Below, piece by piece: positions 26,302 through 39,344 of a stretch of DNA of 64,000 nt (the stretch's first letter is position 1; every line of letters begins with the position of its first letter). The stretch comes from Pratylenchus scribneri (lineage: Eukaryota > Nematoda > Chromadorea > Rhabditida > Pratylenchidae). The DNA lies in the NCBI GenBank assembly GCA_030063045.1, contig JAQSEB010000150.1:372001-436000 (forward strand), given 5' to 3'. The notes under the pieces are model-generated. The model was not told the DNA's origin. It ran no database searches and worked only from the letters and a program-made list of their open reading frames with translations. The position numbers and the translations under genes were made by a program.

Positions 26302-26402
26302 GTGTTGACTGCCCTCCAAATGTTGCCGACGCCACCGCCGATGACCTCAACGACCGAACGAGGAAGAAAGAACAAAGAAGAAATAATTTAAAAAATAACT
26401 GA
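26302..26402 (+). CDS. candidate terminal exon, acidic-basic tail
   Basis: This is the most GC-rich coding-like island of the window. After the acceptor aatctttaag the frame reads VDCPPNVADATADDLNDRTR then KKEQRRNNLKNN and TGA. Acidic and basic clusters without hydrophobic core suggest a disordered C-terminal tail. An alternative plus frame (proline/threonine-rich) is also open. No family is recognised. Confidence 0.5.
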
Positions 26403-26581
26403 TCAAATTTATTCAAGTGAAATTTAACAAAGTGAAAAGATATTTTGAAAATTTTAAATAAAATGGAAACAAGGATGAGATGTTTTTTTCGGTTTCATTT
26501 AAATAAATAAAATAGTCAAAATATGAGATTTTTTTTGCTAAAAATTGAGAACAAATTTATATTAAAAATTTCTTATTGTAG

Positions 26582-26641
26582 AACACTTGGAATTGAAAAA
26601 TTCCCGTCACATTCCATTGTTGATACAAATCTTAAGTGTAG
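26582..26641. CDS. candidate 60-nt exon
   Basis: On plus, a gtag acceptor and a GTCTAT donor bound a frame reading TLGIEKFPSHSIVDTNLKC. On minus, a 23-codon frame containing an ATG (MECDGNFSIPSVLQ) covers the same bases. It lies 180 bp after the exon at 26302-26402, which ends in a stop, so a shared gene is unlikely. Confidence 0.3.
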
Positions 26642-28361
26642 GTCTATAATAATTATTTTAACAAGTCTTTATTGATTATTTAATTTTATCAATTTATCGT
26701 CATTATGGACGAATTTTTATCATTATAACATAATATTTTTATTTTTGTATTTATTATAAAATAAATCTATTATTTTTAAAATATATTAATTTTAATAAAT
26801 CATATATTTTCTGTTAATTATATATCATTATATTTTATAAAGAAATTCATTTCATTGAAAAATCAAATTAAATTTTCATTATTGTGTTTCATTTGAAAAT
26901 ATTCTGATTTTTTATTGTTTTTTTTCTAAATTTTTGTCTTTCTTTTTGTATTTCTTGCTCTTTATCTAATTTTCAAATAAATTTTATTATTTTACTTCAC
27001 ATATATTATTTAAAACCTCATTCATTATTCTACAAATTTTCTTTCTCGATGTTATTTATTTTTTCCTCTTTTTAATTTCCGTAATAATTTGAATAATCGT
27101 AATTATTCAAAGCCTAATTACGATATTACATTTTATTTTTAAAATATACCTGTTTATCAAATAAATATAAAGAAAATATTATATTTAAAAACTTAAAATG
27201 AAGAATAGTGTGTTTTTTTATAGTAAAATAAATTTAATTTATTAATCTATATGATAATTTTATTTAACTCTTAAATGCTATGCAATATTCGTCAAAAAAT
27301 TTAATTAATTAGTATTTTATCAAAAATGAATTTATTACTCATTGTGTTTAATAGTAAAAATTATTCCTAAATTTAAAAATATTAAATTTTTTTATGAAAT
27401 TTAAAGAATTTTAATAACAATTTCCTTCGATTCAATCAGCCCATCTCCATAATTTTTATATTTTTCCTGTCCAACAATTGTTATTGGTATTTTTATATGG
27501 TTAAGCTTTTTTAAAATAAAATATTTGTAATTTTTGAATGAAAAATTTTTTAGATTTTATCTTATTTACATTTTATAATTATGATTTCATTTTTATGTCA
27601 TTTTAAAAATTTATATAAAATTATTTTGATCAAATATCATTATAATTTAATTAATTTTTATAAGATATTTAATATATCTTATGATATTTAGTTATAAATA
27701 TTTATATTTATTATTTTTTAAGACCAAATTATCTGAGGATAGAATTGTTTAGTCAGAATATGAACGATACATTCTATATTATATATTTAATTGTGATGTA
27801 TGAATTTTTTCAATTAATTGAAATAATAATAATTTAGGTCTTTTATATTATTTCTAATAAGATATGACAATAAGTTTTTTTAATAGGATATTTTTAATAT
27901 TAATAATATGTTTAATATTATTTTATAATTATATATATCACTTTTAAAATAACATATTTTTTGTTAATATCCATTTTCATTTTATTTTGTATGTATTTCT
28001 TTTTTTTGTAATTTTTTTCATTTTTCATAAGATATAAATAAATTTGATTGAAATAATATTTTTATTTTTTTTCGAAGATTAAATTCTTGCAACTTGTCCC
28101 TCCATAATGCAATTATAATAAATAGTTTAAGAAAATTTCAAATTATTCTATTTTATTTATATTTATTATAAAGATAAAATTATAATTTTATTCTTTTATT
28201 TTTTAATTTTTACAATGAATTGAATTACTTTAATTTAAGAAATAAGAAGAATAATTTATTAAAATTTCTAATTCTTCATATTTTTTTATTTATATCCGGC
28301 TTACTATTATATCAAATAATAAATAAATTTATTAATTTAATTAACTTTTATTTCATTGTTG
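26642..28361. other. AT-rich stretch, nothing supported
   Basis: Low-complexity throughout. A pyrimidine-rich patch at 27425-27490 is open for about 20 codons on plus but has no splice context. Confidence 0.5.
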
Positions 28362-28589
28362 TTAATAATAAGTTACAATATATTTGACGCAAGCTCTTCT
28401 TAATCTCAGCAGCAGGCTAAGAATACTATCGTTAGTCAATAGCAATTTGACATCTGTAAAAATATTTAAAACATTAAAAAATTTTTATTTTTGCTCAACT
28501 TACTGGTAAATTGTTTTTTGTGTTTCGCAATTAAATTCCGCTTTTGAATTTCTTGGAATGTGTAGTTGTCCATCAATTTTCGCACTGCT
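28362..28589 (-). CDS. two-exon 3' end of an unknown gene
   Basis: Exon 28589-28504 (minus) reads AVRKLMDNYTFQEIQKRNL then IAKHKKQFT and ends at a canonical GTAAGT donor. A 50-nt intron ends in aaatatttttacag. Exon 28453-28362 continues in matching phase: NVKLLLTNDSILSLLLRL then RRACVKYIVTYY and TAA. Donor, acceptor, intron length and phase all agree, making this the best gene model outside the hAT element. The protein is basic and helical with a leucine-rich C terminus. I do not recognise the family. The plus strand shows a leucine-rich open frame over the last exon, which is its shadow. Confidence 0.6.
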
Positions 28590-28715
28590 CTTTTGATAAA
28601 TATATTTTGATTTATATATTGAATTTGAATTTTAAGAAAATTTGAAATTTTATTTTAATCTTTCCTGTTCTTCTCATTCCAATTAGAATATGTCATTGAT
28701 TTACCAGTTTAGTTA

Positions 28716-28809
28716 TTTCTTTAAAAAATTACATTTAAAATTATTTGATATTTTATTTAAGAATTTTCGTTCCGCTTTCATTTTGTTAGCCAATTGTTGA
28801 ACGGTGACG
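28716..28809 (-). CDS. candidate upstream exon of the 28.4-kb gene
   Basis: After a minus AG at 28811-28810 the frame reads VTVQQLANKMKAERKFLNKI and then becomes AT-rich. Basic, helical composition matches the two exons downstream, and it lies about 130 bp upstream of them on the same strand. No clear donor was found, so the link is inferred. Confidence 0.4.
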
Positions 28810-29237
28810 CTTTATGTAAAATAAGGCATTATCCATATTTGGCGAAAATTTTTTTGGTGCTTTTTCAAAAGTATTTTATACGCTATGAAAAATAATTGAT
28901 ATTTTTCAGCCTCGTCTTTTTTTGAAATTTTATTTATATTTTTTCAACCCATTTAGTTATAGAGAAATATTTTCTATATATCTTTTTAATATTAAATTTT
29001 ATATGCACTTGTTGGATTTCATCAAAATTTCTATATAATTTTATCTTCTGATTTTTCATTTTAAAATGAATAATTCCACATGAAATTATTATAATTTAAT
29101 TATTATTATATAAATATTTATAGATAGAAAAAACAATAAAAATTTGTCATTTTTTCATATTTATGAAATAATTTACATTTGAAAATGCCTAGGAATGAAT
29201 CTAAAAATAAATAAAAATTTTAAATAAATAAATTAAA

Positions 29238-29318
29238 ATGAAAAAAATTACGCCTTGGGCAAAAACATTTGCTTTGGCTGAGGGTATGCGATTTGACATC
29301 CCCCACTTTGACCATTAG
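29238..29318 (+). CDS. small ORF or initial exon
   Basis: ATG in an AAAATG context opens a 26-codon frame: MKKITPWAKTFALAEGMRF then DIPHFDH and TAG. A GTATGC donor inside (after the codon for Glu 15) would make the first 15 residues an initial exon. Balanced composition in a stop-dense region supports coding. Confidence 0.4.
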   Translation: MKKITPWAKTFALAEGMRFDIPHFDH

Positions 29319-31574
29319 CGACATGATAAAATCTATTCAATTTATTGTTTTAAATATTCAATTTATTATATTATAATTTTAAATTATTTCCTATTATAAT
29401 AATAATTTTTTCCGTAATATTAATTAATTAATTGATAAAAAATATTATAATTTGTTTGACTCATCTTTTTTTATATTTTATAAAATTTATTTTTAACATT
29501 ATATTATTCAAAATAAAAATGAAATGTTCCTCTTCAATAAAAATTGCTGCAATTCTGAGGATAAATGCTCTCCATATCCTAGGTCAATTTTTAATTATTT
29601 TTTAATATTTTCAATATTCATTAAATGACGCATGCTAAATTTGATTTTTTATAAAATTATTATTTTTAAAATAGATTAATAATTTTAATTTTAAGCATTT
29701 TTTAAAAAAGAAATATCTTATCTTAGCATATTTTTAATTATAATTTTATTTGAATTTTGAGAGATTTATTCTATTAAAGAAGAAATTAATTTAAAAAAGT
29801 GTCTTTTCAAAAATATTTAAAGAATTTTAGATTCGCTTTCGTTTTTTTATTTTGTAAATAAATATTTTTTAAAATATAATAAGTTTTTTTACTAACGTAT
29901 TTTTATTTATTTTATAAGATTTAAAATTAATAAAAATTGAATCGGATATATATGTTTATTAAAAATAAAATTATTTTGCATTTTAACTAATCCAAAATTT
30001 TTTAAATAATTTTATATCTCATATCATCAATTTACTAATTATAATTTTCTTTCCATACATTTTGCATAATTATTTGAGACAATTAAATAAAATTATATTT
30101 TTTAATCATCTTTAAAATTTTATCATTCGATAATTTATTTTTTAAAATAATTATTATAAAAGTTACATCAAAATTGATATTTTAATATTTCGTATAATTT
30201 TTAAAAATCAATAAAAATCTAAAAATATTGTTCGAAAATCTGTATCGTTAAAAATAAAATCTAGAATTATGTCTAGGTTTTACCATTATATATAAATAAT
30301 AATTATTCCGATTTAATTAAATCTTTAATTCGATTATAACATTAAAAGGAAAAAATTTTATTTTGTAAATTCTATTAACTAATTTATATTTATTTCTTTA
30401 TTACAATTAATCAATGAATAATGTAATTTGAACATTTTATTATTGGATTATTTTTAAAATTTGTATTCTTTTAATGCAATTTTTAATAAGCTCTAATATT
30501 AATTATTAAATATTTATTTAATTAAATTTGTACGCTATATAATCAATTTTTTTTTATTATATATGATAGCAAAGTGACAAAGACGCGAATATCGAATATC
30601 TATGGCACATTTTTCATGGCGAATAGTACTATACTTTTATAAATAATTTATATTATGAAAAATAATTTATTTTTTTATTTAAATTTTTTCATGTTTTTTT
30701 TTTATATTAATCGAATTATTTAATTTTTTATTTGAATGAATTCCATATAAAATATTTTTACTTACATTTGAAGAAATATTTTTTCATAAATATCCCAATT
30801 TATTTTATCATTTTAATTTCATTTGGCTCTTCGTTAAATAGCAATAACCGGAAAAAAATATATATTTTATTATTTAATATATTTTTTAATAGCATTTATT
30901 TCGAAATATAAAAAACGATTTTTATGAATAAAATCCCCTATAAATGTTGTAAATTTTATTTTTAAAAAAGGTCTCTTATAATCAGGTAAGCTAATAATTT
31001 TTTACAAATAATTTACTTATCTCTTATATTATATTATCAAAGTAAATTCACTTATTTTTATTCATCAGAAGGTAAATTCGGATAGGAATATATATATACT
31101 TCTATTTCTCTTTTATTCAAAAATTTAAGAAAACACTCTGACTTTTAGATAGAAATAAGAGCAAAAATATTATTTTTTCAAAATTTGAATTATAATTTAT
31201 TTGAAATTATTGATTTTTGGAAAGAATGTTTTTCCTTCATTGATTAATTAATCGATAATGGTTGAAACATTTCTTCCATTCATGCCTCGAATATGTTAAA
31301 ATGTTCAATCCAATTTCTGATTCTTCTTTGTTTTTATATGATATTTTAAGCTTTTGAAGAAATTTTTTCATTTACATTTTATAAATAAATTTATAATTAG
31401 AATTATTTATGTTTTTAAGAAAATTTTCGTTTTAATTTTATAAATTGATCTATAATTAGAATTATTTGAGTCTTGATATAAAATGAATTAATTTCAATTC
31501 TTTATACATCATTATAAAAAATTTATTCTTGTTAAATTTTAAGTATGTATTTAATTTTACTTCTCTACTCTTAG
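29319..31574. other. AT-rich stretch with two small plus islands
   Basis: About 29518-29580: MKCSSSIKIAAILRINALHI, signal-peptide-like, before a GTCAAT. About 30567-30645: DSKVTKTRISNIYGTFFMAN then a stop. An imperfect direct repeat of about 32 bp occurs at roughly 31376-31408 and 31436-31468. Otherwise low-complexity. Confidence 0.35.
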
Positions 31575-31700
31575 GGTGGTTCTTTATTGTGTTTTACCAG
31601 CATAGAATCTATTAATGTCCTAGAAATGACTTATAGAATACGGACTTTATATAATAAGGATTTTTTAAAAATAAATTTTTCTATTAAAAAAGAATTGTAA
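31575..31700 (+). CDS. candidate exon, 41 open codons
   Basis: A ctactcttag acceptor is followed in phase 0 by GGSLLCFTSIESINVLEMTY, RIRTLYNKDFLKINF and TAA at 31698-31700. Length and residue mix favour coding. A minus micro-exon reading (DINRFYA between ttctag and GTAAAA) is a weaker alternative. No family recognised. Confidence 0.45.
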   Translation, partial: GGSLLCFTSIESINVLEMTYRIRTLYNKDFLKINFSIKKEL

Positions 31701-34602
31701 TTTACATAATTAAATTCATTAAAATATCATATTCGATTTTGGTATTTTGTTCTTAATAAATATAATTAACTTTTATGTGTTCTTCATTTTAAAATATTAA
31801 ACCATTAATATAGTACAAATTTTAATAAATTAATTAAAATAAAATACATTTTATATCTTTTTATGGATAATTTCAGATTTAAAGGATTTATTTTTACCAT
31901 TACCATATTTGCAATCTGAACAAAGCTTATATCCTTCATAATATTCTTTTTTTAGGTCAATCCAATTGATTCGTTAAAATAATTTAATAGTCCTTAAAAT
32001 AATTTTTAAAAATGATTTTATTTTTATTTTAATTTATTTTTTTTTAATTTGCTTTAATTTTTTCCTTTCGAGGGCACATTATATTTATATTCCTAATTGC
32101 TCTGATTTTTTTCGATAAATATAAATTAAATTTCTATAAGATAAATTTATAATTATCAACATTATTAACATTTTTGCTGAATTTTTAATCTTTTTTGTTT
32201 AAATTAAATAACTAATTATTAAAAATTTTTTATGGATTTTATCATATGAATTATTTTAAAAAATTTATAATTCTAACAAAAATTTAGTTAATATTTCTTT
32301 GATAAATTTGATAATTAATTTTAGCAAATTATTGGAATATAAATAATGTAATAATAATATTAATACCATATTGTTAATATATTCTAACAATTTTTTAGAT
32401 CACATTTATTTCCGTCATTTATTTGCTTTTTCAATTAAATCTTTAATTACTGTAATTTTATAAAAAATTTTTTAATTATTTTTTTTTTTCCTTTTAATGG
32501 TACTTTCTATTTATTTTTATTCATTTTTTTAAAATTACACATGATGAGATAAAAATTCCTTACAATATCTTAAAAGAATATTATATAATTTTTTTTTAAA
32601 TTAAAAGAAGAAATATTAGAATTATTTTGATATTCTTTATTTAAAAATAATTTAATAGGCAGATTTGAAAATTTTTTTAAAATAATGGAAACTCATCAAA
32701 ATTATAAATTCCAAAATAAAATATAAATACATATAATAATAAACATATATAATTGATAAAATTTTAAGCAAATATATTTTAAAATAAAACTAATTCTACA
32801 TTTTCTCAGTGTCGAAATAAACTAATCAATATAAATTTTTACAATTTTATCGCGATTACAAATTTTTTGTTCTCTATGTTAATATTTTTACTTTTTTTTA
32901 AATATATATTTTCTACGAGTAAATAATTTATATTCAAAAAAAAAATTCACTTTTATTCTGCATTCATTCTTTCCATGGTCCTAATTAAGCATTGATTTGA
33001 ATCAATTTTTCTTTCTAATTATAATATATTTAAATAATTTTCATTCCATTGTTAATTTTATATATAAATATTATATTTTTTACATTATTTTCAACTTAAT
33101 GAAAATTTATTTATAATATTTATTTAATCCTTTTTTAATATGGTGAATTTTTAATTAATTTTAATTTAATTTGAATAAATTGTAATTTTTATATAAATTT
33201 ATATTTATAAATTAATATCATCATTTTATTGAAGATCAATTTCTTTTCTATTAAAAACCATATTGCCTCCATTTAAGCGTGGAATCAGAAGTGCCCATTA
33301 ATTTTTTGGGCAGGCAAGACTTTGCTTTTTTAATTTTTAGAATTATTGAACATTTTTCTTTCGATCTTTTTCAATAAGATTTGAGTAGAAAAAGAGATTT
33401 AGAAGTTCATTTACATATTTACATATTTATTTTATAATTAAAAATTAAAATTTTAAATTTATTATAAAAATAATTATTTTTAATTAATTAAAATATTCAA
33501 TTTAATTAAATTTGTTTTAAATTTATTAAAAATAAATTAAATACAAAATTACTATTAAGAATATAATTTAATAATCAGAAATGCATATATTATTATTTGC
33601 GTATTTTTATTAAATCAATTTTATATAAAAGGATGAAAATATATTAGAAATTTTGCAATTTATTTTGCAATCCGCATCTAATTATTTTTTTGCAAGCCAA
33701 TATCCAATATAATATTTTATTAATATTATTAATGTATTTGTTTTGATTTGATTTTTTGAAATATTATTGATTCAATATATATTTAAATAAAATAATAAGG
33801 TTAAGCAATTTTATTATTTAGACATTCGATAAAGATGAATAACTATTAAATTGATAAAATTAAATAAAGTTCATTTCAAAAATTTTATAAATATTATTTA
33901 AAAATGAGATTATTTTATATAAATTAATCTACGATATTATTAGTATTAATCTTGGATGATTGACAAGTTAATGATATTGAGAATTTAAAAAAAATGTTTT
34001 TAAATATAATTATATTTTCATAAAATTTCCAACCTTAAATTATTTTTAATTTCCTTTCTAAATAACTGAGTTATTTTAATAAGTTAAATTAATCATTTAT
34101 TTATAAATTATCAAATTAATTCTCTTTTTTATATAGATAATTCATTAATTTTTAAATATTCGCATGTAATTGTGATTCTATATTGTTTTTTGATTTGAAA
34201 TTAATTATTATTGATATTATTTTTCATTAATTTTTACAATTAATTTATAATAAATTTTTCTTTCATTAGTATATTACAAATATCTATATGCAAATTACGA
34301 ATTATTGAACTCATAAAATATTGAATATTATGTTTGTATGTTTTTAATCGTTTTTTTGTTAATATTTATTCTTATTATTAGATTTTAAATTTATTAATAA
34401 ATGTAGTGATTTCCCTTCTATTTTTATCGTCTAGAATATAAGTTAAATTAACGAAATTTCACTCAAATTGTACTTGTCAGGAAATTTTATAAGTATATGA
34501 TGCGCCATTTGAAAGATTCCAATCTTAAAATAAATTTTGGTTTTTGATTTATATGGAATCCAAATAAATTTCATTTTGTGAGGATTCCACAATGAGAGAA
34601 TT
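31701..34602. other. AT-rich stretch
   Basis: Low-complexity. One island at 33255-33345 is open in part on both strands (plus LLKTILPPFKRGIRSAH; minus LLIPRLNGGNMVFNRKEIDL). Another GC-richer patch at 34475-34520 has no sustained frame. Confidence 0.4.
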
Positions 34603-34627
34603 TATATATATATATATATATATATAT
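34603..34627. repeat. TA dinucleotide microsatellite
   Basis: About twelve uninterrupted TA units. A shorter run occurs near 47722-47741. Confidence 0.9.
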
Positions 34628-35021
34628 TTCGTTATTGGAAAAGAATAGTAATGTCAAAATAAATAATAAAAACAAAGTTTATAAAATTCAAAAATATATA
34701 ATAGTATTTTTAAATACAATAAAATAAAATATTTTTTTAATAAATTTGTTTTTTTTAAATTTTTATAATTTTATTTGATAAAAATAATATAAATCTACAT
34801 CAAATTTTTTTATTTTAATTATATATTGATTATTTAAAAGAACATAAATATTTAAATTAAAATTCATCAATTTATATTACTTCATAATCATAAAATTTTG
34901 AAATTCCTTTTTGATTAAAATAGGCGTCTAAAAATGGAAAGATATATTTATATAAGAATTTTTCACTAATTTCCAAAAAATTCTTATTGATCTTACTATT
35001 TTTATTTTCAAAAATCTGAAT

Positions 35022-35121
35022 TTTTCTCAATCTTCTTCCTACCACCGATAAAGAATTTTACTATATTTGTTGCTATTGCAAAGATATTGGGCATTTTAAA
35101 CGAACTGCAATACAATATTAA
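35022..35121 (+). CDS. CCHC zinc-knuckle-like frame, last Cys missing
   Basis: A plus frame reads PTTDKEFYYICCYCKDIGHF then KRTAIQY and TAA. C-x2-C-x4-H with Gly before His is the zinc knuckle of retroelement Gag proteins and of CCHC RNA-binding proteins, often preceded by aromatic residues as here. The fourth ligand, expected four residues after His, is an alanine codon (GCA). No protease or reverse-transcriptase motif is visible nearby. It is either a Gag relic or a single exon of a knuckle protein. Confidence 0.5.
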
Positions 35122-36474
35122 TTTTCTAGAATAATAGAGTTATAATAATATATAATAGTTTATTTTATAAATTTTGTAAAATCCCGACATTTTGATAAAT
35201 ACAACATTTTTATGAATTCAGAATTTTTTTGTCAAAACAGATATTTTTGTAAAAAAAATACTTTTTCATGCTAAAGAATTTGGAATATGTAAAATATTGA
35301 AGGTTCTTTATTTATTTTTATTCAATATTAAATGATGGAATAGTGGATTAATCTGTATCGATTGCAATTAATGATAATTAATAGAAAACAATCATTGATG
35401 CCAATGGAGGTTAATAATACAAGTATTAATTGAAATCCATTCAATTGCCAATTTTCGGCTAAAATTTTGCTGTTTGCAGTATATTCATATAAAAATATAT
35501 TCATATATTTTCATTTATTAGTCAAGAATTGAACATAAATTTTTTTTTTATTTTTCTATTTATTAGATTAATTAAATCAAATATTTTTAATCAAAATTTT
35601 CAAATCTATCATTTCAGCAAAAATGCAATTATTTTTAATTTTTTTTTAAAATTATGATTTTAGATTTATTTCATTATTTAGAATATTAATTTATTTACTC
35701 CTTATTTATATATTTTTAACACACACGATATTTTGCTATAAATTTTATTAAATAATTTTTGTAAAATTATCTTTCTATTGAAATTTAAAAAAATTATTTA
35801 TTTATTTCATTTTTTATAATTTAAATCATAATACCTAATATTAATAATTTTTATATATTTATTTATGCTTTAATTATTTCTAAATTAATTTAATATAAAT
35901 TTTAAATAAATGCGACAATTGCGCCAATAATGTCATAAACCATGAATATATATTTCGATAAATTTTTCTTACATTTCTCTCATTTATTAGTATTGGTTTT
36001 TTAAAACTTTTTTTATTCAATTTTTTATATATATAATATAAAGATAATAAAATAGATATAACAAATGTTTAATTTATTTATTATCATATTCATTTAGTTT
36101 TTCATTAAGCAGAAATTTAGAGGACAAAAAAGGGCCAATGTTTTATAATGTTGTTGCTCTATTTTATTTTTTTTTTGTTAATTTTTATAATTCCATTTGA
36201 TAAATATCTTTATTATTACAACATAACTTCCAGATAATTTTAAATAGCATAGTTATTATTTTTCTAATAATGTAAATTAAATTTTGTTTTTAAAATATAA
36301 TTTTCAAACATAATTTCATATTAATTTAAATTATTTCAATAATTCATAATTTTTCTATAAAATTTTTTACATATATTTATATGATACTATTCGATTATAA
36401 ATAAAAATTTTTCAAATTATATATCTCTAAATTCTCTTTTTGGAATTTTATTAAATATAAATTGGTATAAATAT
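35122..36474. other. AT-rich stretch, nothing supported
   Basis: Low-complexity sequence without a convincing island. Confidence 0.5.
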
Positions 36475-36570
36475 ATGCCCTTAAGCCTATTAGGATGGAG
36501 AGAATCAGAAAATATCCAGGATTATCACTTATCAGCAAATATTCGGAATAAGAATTTGTTTTATTTGTAA
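36475..36570 (+). CDS. small ORF or initial exon
   Basis: ATG opens a 31-codon frame beginning MPLSLLGWRESENIQDYHLS and running to TAA. About 110-180 bp downstream a plus piece (FLKIKNLTILLFNIVRNHNG) ends at a GTAAGT donor near 36751, so this may be the start of a plus gene. Function unknown. Confidence 0.4.
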   Translation: MPLSLLGWRESENIQDYHLSANIRNKNLFYL

Positions 36571-37302
36571 TATAACATTCTCTTTATATTAGATATTCAA
36601 GCAAATAATTAATTTTATTATTAAATTATTTATGGATTGAATTTATAAAATAGAAATTATTAAATCCATTTTAAAGCTTTTTAAAAATAAAAAATTTAAC
36701 CATCCTATTGTTCAATATTGTCAGGAATCATAATGGTTTCCTAATCAGTAAGTTTTAAAAAAATTTTTTTAATATTAATAATTTAAATTATACTGCGATG
36801 AAAATAATTTTTAATATCTAAGAATTTTCTCCAATTCTAATTTTCATAATTTCTATAAATTAAATTTATTTTGCCCAATTTTCTAAAAATTTTTAATTTG
36901 ATTATTAATAATTATTTTATTTATTTTCATTTATTTTAATTTGTATCGATATCTTTTATATAAATTGTTGCATGAATTCGTTTCTTAGCTTAATCATTAA
37001 TTTAAAAAAGAAAAAAATCGATCTTATTTCTTAAATCTTTATATTTTTTCTAATATTTTATTCTTTTATTATTTAAATATATACTTTTGAGAGAAAATTT
37101 TATTGTAATTAAAGATTATTAATTAATATTATATAATAAATTAATACTTTATATAAATTAATTAATTTATTTATATATTAATGTTGGTGTAAATTAAATA
37201 AAATTTTAAATTTATTTTGATAGGATAATTCATTTGCTAATTTCTTTATTCATTTTAATACTATTTTATTTATATTTATACTTTATACAATAATTGAGAC
37301 AG
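36571..37302. other. AT-rich stretch with one donor-flanked piece
   Basis: Contains the piece just mentioned (about 36679-36750), the only plus GTAAGT donor I noted next to an open frame. The remainder is low-complexity. Confidence 0.35.
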
Positions 37303-37404
37303 GCATTTTTATGCGACATTTCATGCAACAGTTTAGTTCGGGGCCAAGTTTATAATTGCATGCATACAGCCAGGAGAGTTGATGACAAGTTCCCTACATT
37401 TTGA
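37303..37404 (+). CDS. candidate terminal exon, cysteine-rich
   Basis: After gagacag the frame reads AFLCDISCNSLVRGQVYNC, then MHTARRVDDKFPTF and TGA (33 codons). Three cysteines and no membrane segment suggest a secreted domain fragment. A second plus frame with ATG (MRHFMQQFSSGPSL) is shorter. Family not recognised. Confidence 0.45.
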   Translation, partial: AFLCDISCNSLVRGQVYNCMHTARRVDDKFPTF

Positions 37405-39015
37405 ATTTGAATTACATTTTTTGATTAGTTTTGGATATTGGAATAAATAAATTGTAAATTTTATTAAGTATTTACAATTTTCTTAAAATTCGTTTAAAAA
37501 TTAATTTTTATATTCTTATTAATTATCTTTATACTCTTTCCAAATCATATTTATTTTATTATATTTCTAATTATTTAATCTCTTGCATTTTCAAATCTAT
37601 AAGATATTTCGATTTGTTGACATTCATTATTAATAAAAAAATATTTTCCATTTATGAATATGATTTAAAATATTTTTCTGTATTAATTACAAAAATAATT
37701 TAAATAATTTATACTCTATTTCAAAATAATATAGTGTAACATTTTCAATTCATTATTTTCTGGAAACAAAATTTTTCTATTATTTTGAATTGAAAGCATA
37801 AATTTTGATTAAGAGAATAAAATTCATATTATATTTAATGGTTGAAAATTTTTTTATGAATTTCATTTATCAATATTAAAATATTTCATTCTAATATTGT
37901 TTCATATAATATGTTATTCAAATTAATATATTATTATTTCATTGATGTCAAATTTTATTTATTTTTTAATTAATTGATGTATTTATAGTTTACTGAAAGT
38001 TATTTTACATTTAATAGAAATTGTTTTCAAAAATAATATTTCGATAATAAAACGAAAGACTTATGCTTCTTCTTCTGAAATTTTAGATCCACCTAGCATT
38101 TCTTTCTTTGTATGAAATAAATCATAGAAATTTTCAACCAATCAATTCTATTTAATTACCTATTGCTTTCTTTTTCATCTGAATATTTCTCATATTATGA
38201 ATTGAGAATTTTATTTTCTATTTGATTATAATTTTAATCAATGGGTCTCGCAAATATTTATTATAATTTTTATATATTTTTAAGATATATAAATTTATAA
38301 AAGATTATTTATATTTTTAGATCTGGCTATACATATCTCTCTTTATACAATTTTCGAATAAACCATTAATGAAATTTTAGATATATTATACTATTTTTGA
38401 TTCCTTATCTTTATTAAATTAGAAAATATGATCATCAAAAATTTCAGATTATAATGCATAAAAAATAAAGTAATTAAAAATTGTGATAATTTTTATTGAG
38501 ATCTTGATATAAATATACGATAAGAATATAATTTATTTTAAAAATTGTTTTGTATTTTTATCTGTTTTAATTTGAATTATCTATAATAGTTTATTAAAAT
38601 TAATAATTTTTTTAATATTCTGATGTTGGTATTATATATTAAAATATTTTTTTAAATAAACGAAATAATTCTGTTTATTCATAATTTATCGTTTGTCATA
38701 ATTTTCTACTAGATGAATTTAATGCTAAATATTTATTTGAATATAACTTAATTAAGTAAACATTTTAAAAATACCAACAATTTATTTTCTGATTTTTTTT
38801 ACTCGTAAATTTTATTTCAATTTGTTTTATTTTTTACAGTAATTATGCAACATAGATTTTTCTATTCATTTGCTTTTCCGGCATAAATCATTGTTCAGTC
38901 ACAGTAATTTAATTATGCATATATAAGTTTTCTTCTCTACAAGTTTTTCGAGATATATCATATTGTATGTAGTTCCTAAAATTATGGTGGTGTGAATTAT
39001 TATATATTTGCTTAT
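37405..39015. other. AT-rich stretch with one exon-like piece
   Basis: About 38058-38109 reads on plus KTYASSSEILDPPSISFF up to a GTATGA donor. A short minus ATG frame near 38870 (MPEKQMNRKIYVA) is also seen. Otherwise low-complexity. Confidence 0.35.
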
Positions 39016-39132
39016 ATGGAACAATTTTTCGGCATAAATGATCTGTTAGGTAGATTTCCTTTTCACAATTTATCAGGGATGGAGCTGTTCTCTATCTTCA
39101 GGATTAATGTTTTTTTATCTTTATGTAGATAA
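39016..39132 (+). CDS. small ORF or initial exon, 38 codons
   Basis: An ATG frame begins MEQFFGINDLLGRFPFHNLS and continues GMELFSIFRINVFL to TAA at 39130-39132. It is hydrophobic with some polar residues. The minus strand has two shorter frames in the same place, so the strand is only favoured. Confidence 0.4.
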   Translation: MEQFFGINDLLGRFPFHNLSGMELFSIFRINVFLSLCR

Positions 39133-39344
39133 ATTTATTTATATAAAATCTAGAATATCTTCATCATAAACAATAATATTTTAGTTTACATTTTATTTAA
39201 TTTTTATTATCGATAATTTTTAAAACTTATGTTATAATTAAATTAACATTTAAAATTGTTCATCATTTTTTAATAATGTTTTTGAATTATAATTTTTAAA
39301 ATCAATGATATGTTATGATTTTTCATCAAAGAAAATATTATACA

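Noticed and set aside
28373..28455. Plus-strand leucine-rich-repeat-like frame
   Set aside because: The minus strand has a canonical intron and phase-matched exons over the same bases.
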